A stretch of 61,570 bases of DNA. It comes from Ciceribacter sp. T2.26MG-112.2 (lineage in GTDB: Bacteria > Pseudomonadota > Alphaproteobacteria > Rhizobiales > Rhizobiaceae). Shown here piece after piece: positions 53,519 to 61,570 of the stretch (its first letter is position 1; every line of letters starts with the position of its first letter). The notes below the pieces were generated by a model that searched no databases, was not told the origin of the DNA, and worked only from the letters and a program-made list of their open reading frames with translations. Where the stretch lies: NCBI RefSeq assembly GCF_900492205.1, contig NZ_UEYQ01000019.1, forward strand, positions 1 through 61,570, in the 5' to 3' direction. A program made the position numbers and the translations under genes.

Positions 53519-53906
53519 AAATTTTTCCACTCTCGCTGTTGATTGAGCCGGCGACCGTGTCGGCGCTGCAGCTACGACAGACTAGGTGTCAAAACCTTGC
53601 ATTTGAATTAATCTCGGCATGTCCAGATATAGGCATGCTTGGTCGGTGAACTGGACTTTGCTGCGAGCATGCGCCATATTAGTAGTGTTCCGGCCATCGA
53701 TATTTGGATTGGGACGCGAAGTCTGGACCCCTGTGGTGGCTATGTCGGGCGCCTATCCCTCGACCAACATTCAACCAGTCTGTAGCCCCGCCTTGTCAGA
53801 AATTTTAATTGACGAACAATTTCGGCAAGAGTCGGACCGGACCCGGATCGATCGATTCACTCGGGCATTCGGAAAATGACGCGCAGACTGGTGCCGACGA
53901 GCGGAG
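53519..53906. other. Intergenic stretch with a degenerate copy of the dispersed repeat
   Basis: At 53725-53768 the segment GGACCCCTG...GTGGCT...GGGCGCCTATCCCTCG is a decayed match to the repeats at 42555 and 44646. The rest presumably holds the promoter of the carboxypeptidase gene (a TTGACA lies near 53600 on the minus strand). An open frame at 53619-53879 runs through the repeat and is not convincing. Confidence 0.4.
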
Positions 53907-54149
53907 GTGCGTTTGCGGCCGGTTACTCATTCTCAAAAGTGTTGTGTCCTGATTGATGGAAATTATGTCGACCGTTTGTCGAAGTCCATCCGGTTCGATT
54001 TTCTAGAACTTGTCGGTTTTTTGAACTCCAAGTTTCAGATAACAAACTGTGTATACTTCGCCATTGTCCCTCTATACGAGGATGTCTTTCCTAAAAGACG
54101 CCTTTTAGATTGGCTCTCCTACAACGGCTTCGTGTCGTTTGGCACATAA
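53907..54149 (+). pseudogene. N-terminal fragment of an NYN-domain protein, truncated by a transposon
   Basis: The frame opens with QKCCVLIDGNYVDRL, the first NYN motif, and continues to RRLLDWLSYNGF, matching the corresponding part of the NYN gene at 39045 (LFLIDGSHYDRL; RSLFGWLEHNGF). It then runs into the left end of the Tni transposon and stops at a TAA inside the first terminal iteron (54147-54149). The second and third acidic motifs are lost, so it should be inactive. Its GC content is lower than that of its neighbours. Confidence 0.75.
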
Positions 54150-54226
54150 CCGTGAGAATGCGGTCGCTTTGACCCGTCTTGGCATTTAACTTGAGAATTG
54201 GCCCGTGAAGATTCTCAGATTAACTG
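54141..54226. repeat. Left-end iterons of the Tni transposon
   Basis: Three copies of a roughly 18-base motif ending in TGAGAAT: 54141-54159, 54181-54198 and, inverted, 54211-54226. The innermost overlaps the last codons of tniQ. They match the right-end set and are the likely TniA binding sites. Confidence 0.7.
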
Positions 54227-55066
54227 CAGTTGTGATGACGCGGTTGATTGGCAGGTGCTGCTGAGGATGTCATCGACTGCAGTGCTAAACCGCGCCTTGT
54301 TCTCGCCCATCATTTGGCCTCGAAGCATTTCGAGCATCTCGGGGCCGGAACGCTCAACGATGGCTATCCCGGCCAGCAGAGCCGACCGCAGATGCAGCTG
54401 CAGGATTGGACTTGCCGACGTCGGTAGGCTCTGCCGTTCAACGGCATCATCGAGATCTGGAATGAGTGCGCCTAGCACCCTGTATCGCCACGGCTCATAG
54501 TTTCTGGAGGCTGGCTTCGTAGCGCGTCGCATCAGCAGAAGTTGTGCAATCTTGGCTGACGAGACCCAGCTTCCGGCCTCGCGTTCGGCCTCATTGTGGA
54601 GCAGCCTTTCTCCGATGAGAGCAGTCGCATGGTAGTGGCCGAAGGGAGAGGAACAGTCACGCCCATCAGGAGATCGGAATAGACCGCCGCAAAGAGTACA
54701 GGTGATACGCCAGCCGAGAAGCTGACTTCGAAGAACAACTCTCGGTTCGGTATTTGCAGGATAGCAGGTTGAGCATGACTGTATCGCCTCCTTCGCAATC
54801 AGGCGCCGCGACGCCGGGGCGATGTTTGTGAAGGCGGTGTGGCGGATCGTTGCCGGATCGGCGCAGAGCATGAGTGCCAGGCGGAGGACCTGATTGTCGT
54901 TGAGATTAAGATCGGCGGCGCGCAGGGATGGCGTCTCTGGAAGGCAATGCCGAAGCATAGCCAGGGGAGGGACACCATAGAAATCGGCATGCCGTGCGAT
55001 CCACGACGACAGCAGCTCATCAGTGCAGGGAGCCAGTGTTACCGGCAACTGCCGAGGGGCCTGCAT
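54215..55066 (-). CDS. tniQ: TniQ family transposition protein
   Basis: About 283 residues. The N-terminal TniQ segment (APCTDELLSSWIARHADFYG) is followed by a zinc-binding-type pattern (CSTCYPANTEPR; CTLCGG) near residues 95-125. TniQ/TnsD-like proteins help select the target site. The ATG at 55066 lies just after the tniB stop; a longer in-frame start at 55090 overlaps tniB. Its 3' end runs into the left terminal iterons. Confidence 0.82.
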   Translation of the reverse strand: MQAPRQLPVTLAPCTDELLSSWIARHADFYGVPPLAMLRHCLPETPSLRAADLNLNDNQVLRLALMLCADPATIRHTAFTNIAPASRRLIAKEAIQSCSTCYPANTEPRVVLRSQLLGWRITCTLCGGLFRSPDGRDCSSPFGHYHATALIGERLLHNEAEREAGSWVSSAKIAQLLLMRRATKPASRNYEPWRYRVLGALIPDLDDAVERQSLPTSASPILQLHLRSALLAGIAIVERSGPEMLEMLRGQMMGENKARFSTAVDDILSSTCQSTASSQLQLI

Positions 55067-55067
55067 G

Positions 55068-55949
55068 TCATGCGAAGGCGGCTTCCGCATCGAACTCCGG
55101 CTCCCATCTTTCGACAGCTGCGTCCGTAATTCTCTCTTGGCCGCTTTCGATGGCGTCGATGGCGAGGGTGTTTACGATATAAAAGAGGTTCGCGGTGATC
55201 CCTTCGGATATCTGCAACATCCGCCGTAGCGATTTGGCGGTCAACACCGACGGCTGGCGTAGCGGCGTGTTGCGCAGGATCAATGCGATCAGGATCTCGA
55301 ACTGATCGTTGGCAGCCCAGCGGCTTAGGGTGAACTGTTCGAAGCGGCGGGCCAATTGCACATCACCACCGATGGCCTCGCGGGCGTCATTGACGCCAAA
55401 GCAGACGAGGGAGATCTGAAGTCGGTTGCTTAGGAAGCGCAAGGTGTTGAGGACGATGCGTTGCTCGCGATACGTTCCGGCGAGGATATTGTGCACCTCG
55501 TCAATCACTAGCACCTGAACGCCGATCGCCTCCATGATGCGCATCGCCGCCTGCTCCATCTGGGCGATATCGGCGCGTGGCCGTTGCGGTGCGCCGAGAA
55601 GGGTTAGCAGCTCGGCGTAGAACCGTCGTTCGCCGGGTCGGCTGGTCATCTCCATGGCCAAAACCGGTGTCTTCAACTTGCCGGTAAGAGCACTGAAGCT
55701 CGGTGGATGCTGATCACGGAAACGCTTCATGATCATCGTCTTGCCCATGCCGCTGTCACCGTAGATGGCGAGCGAAGGCATGCGGGTGCCACGCGGATGA
55801 TCAAGCAGTTGGTTGAGCCGCTCAAGCACCTGCTTCGCGCGAGGATAAACGAGCCAGCGGCGTGATCTGATCGCTCTGATACGTTGCGCGTCGGTCTCCG
55901 CAAGCAAAGCCGCGGCGTTAGAGGTTAAATGGGAGATTTCCGTGTTCAT
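55068..55949 (-). CDS. tniB: TniB (TnsC-like) AAA+ ATPase
   Basis: A 293-residue ATPase with Walker A GDSGMGKTMIMKRF near residue 65 and Walker B VLVIDEVHNIL near residue 145. TniB forms filaments on target DNA and activates the transposase. It starts six bases after the tniA stop and is followed by tniQ, in the usual A-B-Q order. Confidence 0.9.
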   Translation of the reverse strand: MNTEISHLTSNAAALLAETDAQRIRAIRSRRWLVYPRAKQVLERLNQLLDHPRGTRMPSLAIYGDSGMGKTMIMKRFRDQHPPSFSALTGKLKTPVLAMEMTSRPGERRFYAELLTLLGAPQRPRADIAQMEQAAMRIMEAIGVQVLVIDEVHNILAGTYREQRIVLNTLRFLSNRLQISLVCFGVNDAREAIGGDVQLARRFEQFTLSRWAANDQFEILIALILRNTPLRQPSVLTAKSLRRMLQISEGITANLFYIVNTLAIDAIESGQERITDAAVERWEPEFDAEAAFA

Positions 55950-55955
55950 GCCAGT

Positions 55956-57611
55956 TCACTCCGTGTCCTCGTCGAAGGCCACAGGTTTGCTGGAGTCTAC
56001 CCCGCGAAGCGACCCCCATCCGCCGTCTTCCACTCTCGTTTTTTGATGGCTTGCGGGACCGCGTCGGGCGAGTGCCGTCTTCTTGACTGCTGCCTCGACC
56101 AGCTTGCGCTGCTCAACTGCCGTGCCGACTATGGTGCGGGTATCTAGTTCCCGTCGCCCCTTTGTCAGCAGCGCGCGGCGCGCTGCCAGTGCCTCGTGCA
56201 GTGTCACCGAGGGCAAGGTAACGTCGGCATAGCGGGCTTCCACGAAGTTGCCGGATGGGCGCCGGACAAAGACGCGAGCCATATCCCGTGGGTCGTACTT
56301 CACAAGGAGACGCCGGTTGGAGCGCCCAACGTCGGCGCTGAGGGCAGCTGACCAATATCGCAGCCCGAACAGGTGAATCCCTGTTGGCCGCAGCGTGCGT
56401 TCCTGCTCGGGCAGGAACGTCAGCCAGAAACGCATCCGGTCCTGGGGAAGTCGAAGCGGTATCACGTCCTCGTGCTCCCGCCATACTGCAATGGGCGGTC
56501 GGCCCAGGCTGGCGTGTATTGAATGGTGATAGGAGCCGACAATGTCGAGCGCGATGTAACGCTCGAGCTCGCGTAAAGTGAGCGCCGCATGGCGCTTTGA
56601 GTCGTATTCCCCAAGTTCCTGCGCGTTGCTGAACGTCGTGCCAGGCAGCAGGTGGAGTTTTCCCATCTGCGTCCCAATCAGACGCTCGATGTGACCACCG
56701 AAGCGTGGCTCCCCTGGCGGTCGCCAGTCGATCACAATGCCGGCATCCTGACATCCTCTCTTGAAAGACTGGCTTCTGAAGTCGGCTCCATTGTCGACGT
56801 GCAAGGTATCTGGCAAGCCGGCGACGGGCCACGCCTCGCTGATCTCGCGTTCTCGCAGCCAAGCCGACTTGTCAAAAATGGAGTGCAAAAGGCAAAGACT
56901 GGTCGAAAGGCGGGAAGGGGCATCCATCGTGAGGTAGAAGCCCGTCACCATCCGACTGCAGACATCCATCGCCAGCGTCAGCCAGGGCCGGCCGATCGGC
57001 TGCCGCGTTTCCTCGTCAACGACAAAGATGTCCGCCTTCGTATGATCGACCTGCACGATCTGCAATGGCTGGGAGGCGGCTAGCATCCCGGGAACAGCAC
57101 GAGTGTTCTTGGCAACTTTGGTTTCGCCGCGCCGTTTGGCACGCTTCTGCAGATCAATATCTTCTAGCCGGACCTTGATGGTTCGGGGGTGCGGCCGCCT
57201 AAGCCCGACCGCGAGGCAGTTCGTTTGCACGTCCCGAACCAACTGTGAGAATGACGGACGATTGCGGGTCAGATAGTACCGGCTGATCGTCGTCCGAATG
57301 ATCTCCTCCCGCCTGTCATCTAGTACCCGATGGCCTCCTGGTCGGCCGGGCTTGCGCTCCACCAGGCTCATCACGGTCCCGCCGGCCCGGAATAGCTTGA
57401 TGAGGCGGTATGCAGTCGCTTGACTGATTTCGAGCTCGGTCGCAAGCAGCGCCACATCCGCCACCGACATCCTGCCAGTGCGGCTTTTCAGAAAGTCTCG
57501 AATTGCGTCTGCGCGCCGGCACGCTTCATCCCAAAGCGCTTCGTCAACTTCGTCAGGGAATGGGTCACTCACAGCAAGACACCGTCGATTCCTCGGTCGT
57601 CTGATTCTCAC
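55956..57611 (-). CDS. tniA: TniA transposase (Mu-type DDE integrase core)
   Basis: Up to 551 residues. An N-terminal helix-turn-helix region is followed by the DDE core: QVDHTKADI near residue 190 (first Asp), HVDNGADFRSQSF near residue 265 (second Asp) and GHIERLIGTQMG near residue 305 (Glu). A Mu-type beta-barrel domain follows. All three catalytic acids are present, so the enzyme may be active. The true start may be a GTG near 57572, which removes an Arg-rich leader. Confidence 0.9.
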   Translation of the reverse strand: MRIRRPRNRRCLAVSDPFPDEVDEALWDEACRRADAIRDFLKSRTGRMSVADVALLATELEISQATAYRLIKLFRAGGTVMSLVERKPGRPGGHRVLDDRREEIIRTTISRYYLTRNRPSFSQLVRDVQTNCLAVGLRRPHPRTIKVRLEDIDLQKRAKRRGETKVAKNTRAVPGMLAASQPLQIVQVDHTKADIFVVDEETRQPIGRPWLTLAMDVCSRMVTGFYLTMDAPSRLSTSLCLLHSIFDKSAWLREREISEAWPVAGLPDTLHVDNGADFRSQSFKRGCQDAGIVIDWRPPGEPRFGGHIERLIGTQMGKLHLLPGTTFSNAQELGEYDSKRHAALTLRELERYIALDIVGSYHHSIHASLGRPPIAVWREHEDVIPLRLPQDRMRFWLTFLPEQERTLRPTGIHLFGLRYWSAALSADVGRSNRRLLVKYDPRDMARVFVRRPSGNFVEARYADVTLPSVTLHEALAARRALLTKGRRELDTRTIVGTAVEQRKLVEAAVKKTALARRGPASHQKTRVEDGGWGSLRGVDSSKPVAFDEDTE

Positions 57612-57672
57612 ATTAACTGATCAGATTCATGCGAAATTCTCAAGTAAAGTGCTTATTATCAAATTAAGTGCC
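57604..57672. repeat. Right-end iterons of the Tni transposon
   Basis: Three inward-facing copies on the minus strand: 57604-57619, 57636-57652 and 57655-57672. The outermost contains GGCACTTAA, the counterpart of GGCACATAA at the left end. The last also supplies the premature stop of the neighbouring truncated tniQ. Confidence 0.7.
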
Positions 57673-57907
57673 GAGCTATCCCTCTGAAATTGCTGCGACC
57701 GATTCTTGGCGTTAAGTGCAAAGCGACACCGAGCACGCGCGCGAATGCTTTCGGGGCTACCCCATTGGCATAGGCAAGCCGGTGCAACCAGCTTGATAGC
57801 AATTCGTCTGGCTGCGGCATCACGGTGACCGGCCACAGGTCAGAAACCACGTCACCATATCGTTCGCGAATGCTGATTGCCGGCGTGCGCGCGTCGGCCG
57901 TCATCAT
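57659..57907 (-). pseudogene. tniQ N-terminal fragment of a second Tni element
   Basis: Its first 80 residues include PQPDELLSSWLHRLAYANGV, the TniQ N-terminal motif. The frame is then cut by the outer end of the first transposon and terminates inside its iteron (LI-stop). No remainder of this tniQ is visible on the other side of the first element, so material was deleted after or during insertion. Confidence 0.8.
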
Positions 57908-58779
57908 AGAAGGCTCTCGCGCAAGGCCCTGCTGCGCCGCTGCGAGACCGGCACATGGTGCAGTTCGTCGATTCCGGCCTTGGTGATGCGTTCGCTCCCG
58001 GATCTGATCGCCGCGACAGCTGCCTTGGTGACGATGGTGACGATTTCACCGATCAGGCCTTCCGACAGGCTGAATATTATCCGGGCCAACGGTTCGGTCG
58101 ACAAATCCGAGCTTTTGGCCAGCGGCAAAGCGGCTTCGAGACTGTCGAGCAGCATGAGATAGTTCTCGTCATATTGCCAGCGTGGAACTGCGACCAGGTC
58201 GAAGCGGCTCGCCATCTCGCTGGTGGCGTTGATAAAATCGCAGACGGCCACCTCGCCAATCAGCACCGGCGAGATGTCATACTGGCGGCCAATCCGCCGC
58301 AGGAAAGCAAATACGGCTTCGACGTCGCGCGCACGGCCCCGCAACGCATTGTGGAACTCGTCGAAAATCAGCACCCTCGGCCTGACGCTGGCCAACAAGT
58401 GATCGAGTTGCTCGGCCTTGCGGCCGAGGTTCCACATATCGGCGCCGGGCGCCCGCAGCGCCTGGAGAATGCTGGCATAGAAATGGCCAAGGCCGGCGCC
58501 TTCGCGTGTCTGGGCTATCCATACCCTTTGCTTGGGCGAGGTTCTCAGGTGCTCGACGGCGAACCGCTCGGCAATCATCGTCTTACCGTTGGCGTAGGGG
58601 CCGACCAACATCAGCCCCTGGGTTCGCAAAGACGCAGGCCGTAACAGAAGCTCGGCAAGTCGCCGATGGCTATCCTGGGCGGCATGATGCCCTATCCACC
58701 GTGGCGCGCGGATATAGGCGATCCTTTCCTCCTGATCACGGTCAAGATACGGTCGGACGTGCTCGAGCAAATGATCCAC
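57904..58779 (-). CDS. tniB: TniB-like AAA+ ATPase of the second element
   Basis: A 291-residue protein with Walker A VGPYANGKTMIAERF near residue 62 and Walker B VLIFDEFHNALRG near residue 135. It starts with a GTG behind GTGGAGG and overlaps the tniQ fragment by four bases. It is clearly a TniB but differs from the first element's copy over most of its length. Confidence 0.88.
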   Translation of the reverse strand: MDHLLEHVRPYLDRDQEERIAYIRAPRWIGHHAAQDSHRRLAELLLRPASLRTQGLMLVGPYANGKTMIAERFAVEHLRTSPKQRVWIAQTREGAGLGHFYASILQALRAPGADMWNLGRKAEQLDHLLASVRPRVLIFDEFHNALRGRARDVEAVFAFLRRIGRQYDISPVLIGEVAVCDFINATSEMASRFDLVAVPRWQYDENYLMLLDSLEAALPLAKSSDLSTEPLARIIFSLSEGLIGEIVTIVTKAAVAAIRSGSERITKAGIDELHHVPVSQRRSRALRESLL

Positions 58780-58784
58780 TATTG

Positions 58785-60437
58785 CTACCAGTCCTCCACC
58801 GGCAAGCGGCTCTTCTGGCGCGGGGGATGCTCGGCGGGAGGAGGCGTCCGCGGTTGCATGACTGCATAAGACTTCTCCGCCGCAGCGGCATGGGCCTTGC
58901 GGACAGCATCACGCAACTGGCGCCTGGAGGGTTTCGCCGATTGCACAATGGCTGCGATCTCGCGGCGGAGCGCCACCTTCTCAGTGCTTGAGCGGTGGTT
59001 TGCCGCACGCCGACGGGTGCGTTCCGCCTCATGCTCCCACAGCGTCACTGACGTCAGTTGGCCGTCGCGTCGCTCGACCGGCCGAAACTGTCTTGTTTCC
59101 GGGTCGCGGATGTAAACATGGCTGATGTCACGGGGGTCGTATCGCACCTCAAGCTTTCCGAGCCGGTCACGTTCGGGAACGACGGCGCTCAGCCACGGCG
59201 AATAATAGTGCATGGCGAACATGCTGATCCCTTGCGGTGACAATTGCCTTTCCGTCCCCGGCAAGAACGACAACAGCACGCGCTGCGGGTCATCGTCGAA
59301 ACGAGGCAGGGCGGTTGCGTTGCGCTGCCATTCCGTCATGGGGACATTCAGGGTCTTGGAATTTTCCTGCAGGTTGTGATCGATCACGGCCAGCGCAACG
59401 CAACGCTCCAGATCGGCGAAGCTCACGCAGGCGCGCCGCTCGGATGGATATTCGTCGCGGTGGGCCACCGAACGGCCCGAAGAGCCCGGGTAGGTTGCGA
59501 GGACGGCGTTGAGCTTTCCCAGCAGCCGTTCAACCACGCCGCCTTGATGGACCCGGCCGCGATCGCGATACCGGATCCTGATCCCATAATCATCACATCC
59601 TCGCTGGAAGGCATGTCCCTTGAATTCCATCGCCGAGTCCGTGACGAGCAACTGCGGCCGACCGAACATCGGCCAGGCGTGATTGAGATTGCCCGCTGCA
59701 AGCCATGTATCTTTCGGGCACATGGCTTGGGCGAGACAAAGCGCAACGGACAGAACCGACGGCTTTTCCAAGGTGAGGCAGAAGCCGACGATGGATCGTG
59801 TCGCCACGTCGGTGATAACAGTCAAATATGGGCGGCCGACGAACACACCGGCACCATCGACCACCTCCACGAAATGGATATCAGTCGGCGTATGGTCGAT
59901 TTGGCAGACGGCGAGCGGGTGTGGCGCATGGATATAGCCGGGACGCGGCTTCAGCCGCAGCAAGTGCTTTGGATTGGCCGATCGCTTCTTCGCGATCTCT
60001 TCAGGCGAAAACAACATCGGGATGCGCCGAGCGACCGTCACATATGAGGGAACGGCAAGACCGGCTTCCTCGCACCGCGCGCGGATCTCGTCGACCACGG
60101 GAGCAAGTGGGGTCGGCTCAAGCGTCAGCCACTTCTCGCGAAGTGTGGCCGCGATGATCGCCTCCACCTGTTCCGGCAGCCGCTTGCGCCGACTGACAGC
60201 GGTGCGAGGAAGCAAGCTGGTCACAGTGCGATCGGCTCGGTAACGGGCCAGGAGATTATAGATTTGCCGGGTGGTGAGCCGCAGTTCAGCCGCCGCGCGT
60301 TTGATGGCAGCATGTTTCGGATTGCCGCCATCCAGGATTTTGTCCAGCTCGCGGGCCATTCGACGCGCCATCGACCAGTGCTCGTCCAAGACCGGGCGCG
60401 CCGCCGGCGAGCTTCGATCGTGAAATCGCTTTGGCAA
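58785..60437 (-). CDS. tniA: TniA transposase of the second element
   Basis: A 550-residue Mu-type DDE transposase: QIDHTPTDIHFVE near residue 180, VTDSAMEFKGHAFQRG near residue 265 and GGVVERLLGKLNAV near residue 300 hold the three acids. The N terminus has a helix-turn-helix (LTTRQIYNLLARYRAD). The catalytic site looks intact, but mobility is unlikely because one transposon end is missing. Confidence 0.9.
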   Translation of the reverse strand: MPKRFHDRSSPAARPVLDEHWSMARRMARELDKILDGGNPKHAAIKRAAAELRLTTRQIYNLLARYRADRTVTSLLPRTAVSRRKRLPEQVEAIIAATLREKWLTLEPTPLAPVVDEIRARCEEAGLAVPSYVTVARRIPMLFSPEEIAKKRSANPKHLLRLKPRPGYIHAPHPLAVCQIDHTPTDIHFVEVVDGAGVFVGRPYLTVITDVATRSIVGFCLTLEKPSVLSVALCLAQAMCPKDTWLAAGNLNHAWPMFGRPQLLVTDSAMEFKGHAFQRGCDDYGIRIRYRDRGRVHQGGVVERLLGKLNAVLATYPGSSGRSVAHRDEYPSERRACVSFADLERCVALAVIDHNLQENSKTLNVPMTEWQRNATALPRFDDDPQRVLLSFLPGTERQLSPQGISMFAMHYYSPWLSAVVPERDRLGKLEVRYDPRDISHVYIRDPETRQFRPVERRDGQLTSVTLWEHEAERTRRRAANHRSSTEKVALRREIAAIVQSAKPSRRQLRDAVRKAHAAAAEKSYAVMQPRTPPPAEHPPRQKSRLPVEDW

Positions 60438-60501
60438 AGGGCCTCGCTGAAATCATTAGCTGAAAATCGTCTCCAGTTTAGCGCCAGAACCCAACTGGCG
60501 T

Positions 60502-61570
60502 ATGACATTCCCCGGATTGAAATCTGGAAGTAAAAGCCACACAGGCTCCGCGCTGGCGCGTCTCGACGAGCGCATCGCCCGTTCGCCAGTCGGCGATGGC
60601 TGGATCGAACGATCCCATTTTGCCGATGCCTGCGCCTCTTTGTGGATCGACGGCGAACTCGTCCATCTCGAGGACCTCGTCCTGCATGATGCCACAAGAG
60701 ATATTCGCACGCCGACCCATGAACTGACCATCGCCCGCGACGTGTTGCGCACCCGCCGGCGCATTGCGGCGCAGCCGCCGAGCTGGGCGCTGAGCCCCGA
60801 CGGTCTGCGCAGCCTGCGCGGGCAGACATCGTCTGTGGCGGCTGCCGACGTGTCTGCCTCCGGAGGTGCTGTTGAAGTCGGCGGTGTGGAGCCGGATCTC
60901 ACTTCGGTCGGGGAAGGGGAGAGGGAGGACAGCGATGACGGTACCAGCCCGCTCGACGCCGAGTTCGCCGCTATCGATGCGATTCTGGCCAGGTCAGACG
61001 CCGCCATCGCCGAGGCGAAGCGCCCTGGCCGTGCCAGTGCGGGGGAAAAGGACCCGCTGGTCTATGATCTCGACTGGGATGAGGACGAGCGCCTGGAGGA
61101 ATGGCGCGGTGTGTTGCGGCAGGCAAACGATCTGCCGGCGGTGCTGCAGGCGATAGTAGCATTGGACGCTTGGAACGAACTGGCCGTCTTGCAGCATGCG
61201 CCTTGGCTCGGCCGGCTGCTGGCCGCGTCGATCCTGCGCCAGGCCGGCGTCACCACTGCGACGCATCTGGCCGCCCTCAATCTCGGCCTCAAAACCATTC
61301 CCGTCGACCGGCGCCGACATCGCCATCGCGAAACCCGGCTGCTCGCCATCGCCCACTGTCTGATCGCCGCCGCCGAGATCGGGCTGAAGGAGCATGATCG
61401 GCTAGCGCTAGCGCGGCAGATGATGCAGCGAAAGCTCGACGGACGCCGGACCTCGTCAAAGCTGCCGGAACTGGTCGAGCTGGTCATGGGAAAACCGCTC
61501 GTGTCGGCCGGCATGGTAGCGAAAACGCTGAACGTCACACCGCAGGCGGCGCGGCGCATTGTGGGGGAGC
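60502..61570 (+). CDS. DUF1612 / RHE_PE00001-family protein, running off the window
   Basis: About 355 residues are visible. Family features begin at [12 protein letters not shown] (about 60550) and continue through [20 protein letters not shown] near residue 45, a variable acidic linker, and the conserved C-terminal half that aligns with the fragment at 128-694, ending in the helix-turn-helix [20 protein letters not shown] at the window edge. The first 15 residues do not look like the family and lie against the transposon end, so the native N terminus may have been replaced. The ATG at 60502 is therefore tentative. Confidence 0.75.
   Translation, partial: MTFPGLKSGSKSHTGSALARLDERIARSPVGDGWIERSHFADACASLWIDGELVHLEDLVLHDATRDIRTPTHELTIARDVLRTRRRIAAQPPSWALSPDGLRSLRGQTSSVAAADVSASGGAVEVGGVEPDLTSVGEGEREDSDDGTSPLDAEFAAIDAILARSDAAIAEAKRPGRASAGEKDPLVYDLDWDEDERLEEWRGVLRQANDLPAVLQAIVALDAWNELAVLQHAPWLGRLLAASILRQAGVTTATHLAALNLGLKTIPVDRRRHRHRETRLLAIAHCLIAAAEIGLKEHDRLALARQMMQRKLDGRRTSSKLPELVELVMGKPLVSAGMVAKTLNVTPQAARRIVGE

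Larger units (their letters stand above)
54133..57680. mobile_element. Tni-type (Tn5053/Tn7-like) transposon carrying tniA, tniB, tniQ
   Basis: Three minus-strand genes are bounded by related iterons. On the left they lie at 54141-54159 (GGCACATAACCGTGAGAAT), 54181-54198 (GGCATTTAACTTGAGAAT) and 54211-54226 (inverted); on the right at 57604-57619, 57636-57652 and 57655-57672, facing inward. The shared form is GGCAnnTAAnnTGAGAAT. Multiple transposase-binding repeats at each end are typical of this class. The outer boundaries are approximate because the flanks differ: the left end breaks an NYN gene, the right end breaks another tniQ, so no target duplication can be read. Confidence 0.75.
57676..60508. 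mobile_element. Remnant of a second Tni-type transposon
   Basis: It holds intact tniA and tniB and the first third of tniQ. The tniQ-side end has been lost to the neighbouring transposon. On the tniA side a plausible end lies near 60508, where the minus strand reads TGTCATACGCCAG. With one end gone it should not transpose on its own. The two elements are only distantly related (different TniA and TniB sequences), so this is not a tandem duplication. Confidence 0.65.

Noticed and set aside
53619..53879. 86-codon open frame before the NYN fragment
   Set aside because: It runs through a decayed copy of the dispersed repeat, has no ribosome site and no recognisable protein pattern.
54133..60508. 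CRISPR-associated transposon, suggested by tniQ and tnsC-like genes
   Set aside because: No Cascade, Cas12k or CRISPR array in the window; tniA-tniB-tniQ without tnsA fits ordinary Tn5053-type elements.
1..61570. Retrons, diversity-generating retroelements, rRNA or tRNA genes
   Set aside because: No reverse transcriptase motif (xxDD) and no RNA gene structure was found on reading both strands.

Overview
The window looks like accessory DNA from a member of the Rhizobiales, most likely a Rhizobiaceae plasmid or chromid. The evidence is a DUF1612/RHE_PE00001-family gene at each end, an imuA-imuB-dnaE2 cassette with an alphaproteobacterial LexA box (GAAC-N7-GAAC), a DUF1127 gene followed by CCTCCTCCC hairpins, and GC-rich coding throughout. 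No rRNA, tRNA, CRISPR array or replication origin was seen.

Layout. (1) 1-730: tail of an unknown gene and a 5'-truncated DUF1612 gene. (2) 732-4009, minus strand: a four-gene type III CBASS operon (CD-NTase, HORMA, TRIP13-like ATPase, DUF6602 nuclease-like effector) with its promoter. (3) 4203-10412, minus strand: a small basic protein and an AddB-like/AddA-like helicase-nuclease pair. (4) 10445-24415, plus strand: a complete type 1 BREX operon (brxR, brxA, brxB, brxC, pglX, pglZ, brxL), followed by an Mrr remnant and a PD-(D/E)XK nuclease gene. (5) 26408-37477: a hypothetical gene, a DnaQ-like exonuclease, a DUF1127 gene plus a four-hairpin anti-Shine-Dalgarno sRNA locus, and a mutagenesis/DNA-damage block (dinB, SRAP, imuA, imuB, dnaE2). 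(6) 37492-54149: MFS transporter, NYN, DksA-like, two inverted copies of a SulP-universal stress protein module, a spermidine-synthase-like protein, a macro domain protein, cyclopropane fatty acid synthase, RES domain protein, a highly divergent chaperonin, and a D,D-carboxypeptidase. (7) 54133-60508: two tandem TniA-TniB-TniQ transposons, the second a remnant. (8) 60502-end: a second DUF1612 gene that runs off the window.

How it fits together. The most informative signal is a near-identical 19-bp operator (18/19) containing the palindrome ATAG-TTT-CTAT. It overlaps the -10 of the CBASS promoter (3967-3985) and lies in the leader of the brxR-BREX operon (10499-10517). It implies that one WYL-domain regulator (BrxR/CapW family) controls CBASS and BREX together, with the AddAB-like operon enclosed between them. 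Region 6 reads as a stress-adaptation block. Its chaperonin keeps the nucleotide-binding GDGTT motif but has Cys and Gln at the positions of the two ATP-hydrolysis aspartates of GroEL (D52, D398). The DUF1127-plus-hairpins locus matches the CcaF1-CcsR1-4 arrangement described in Rhodobacter.
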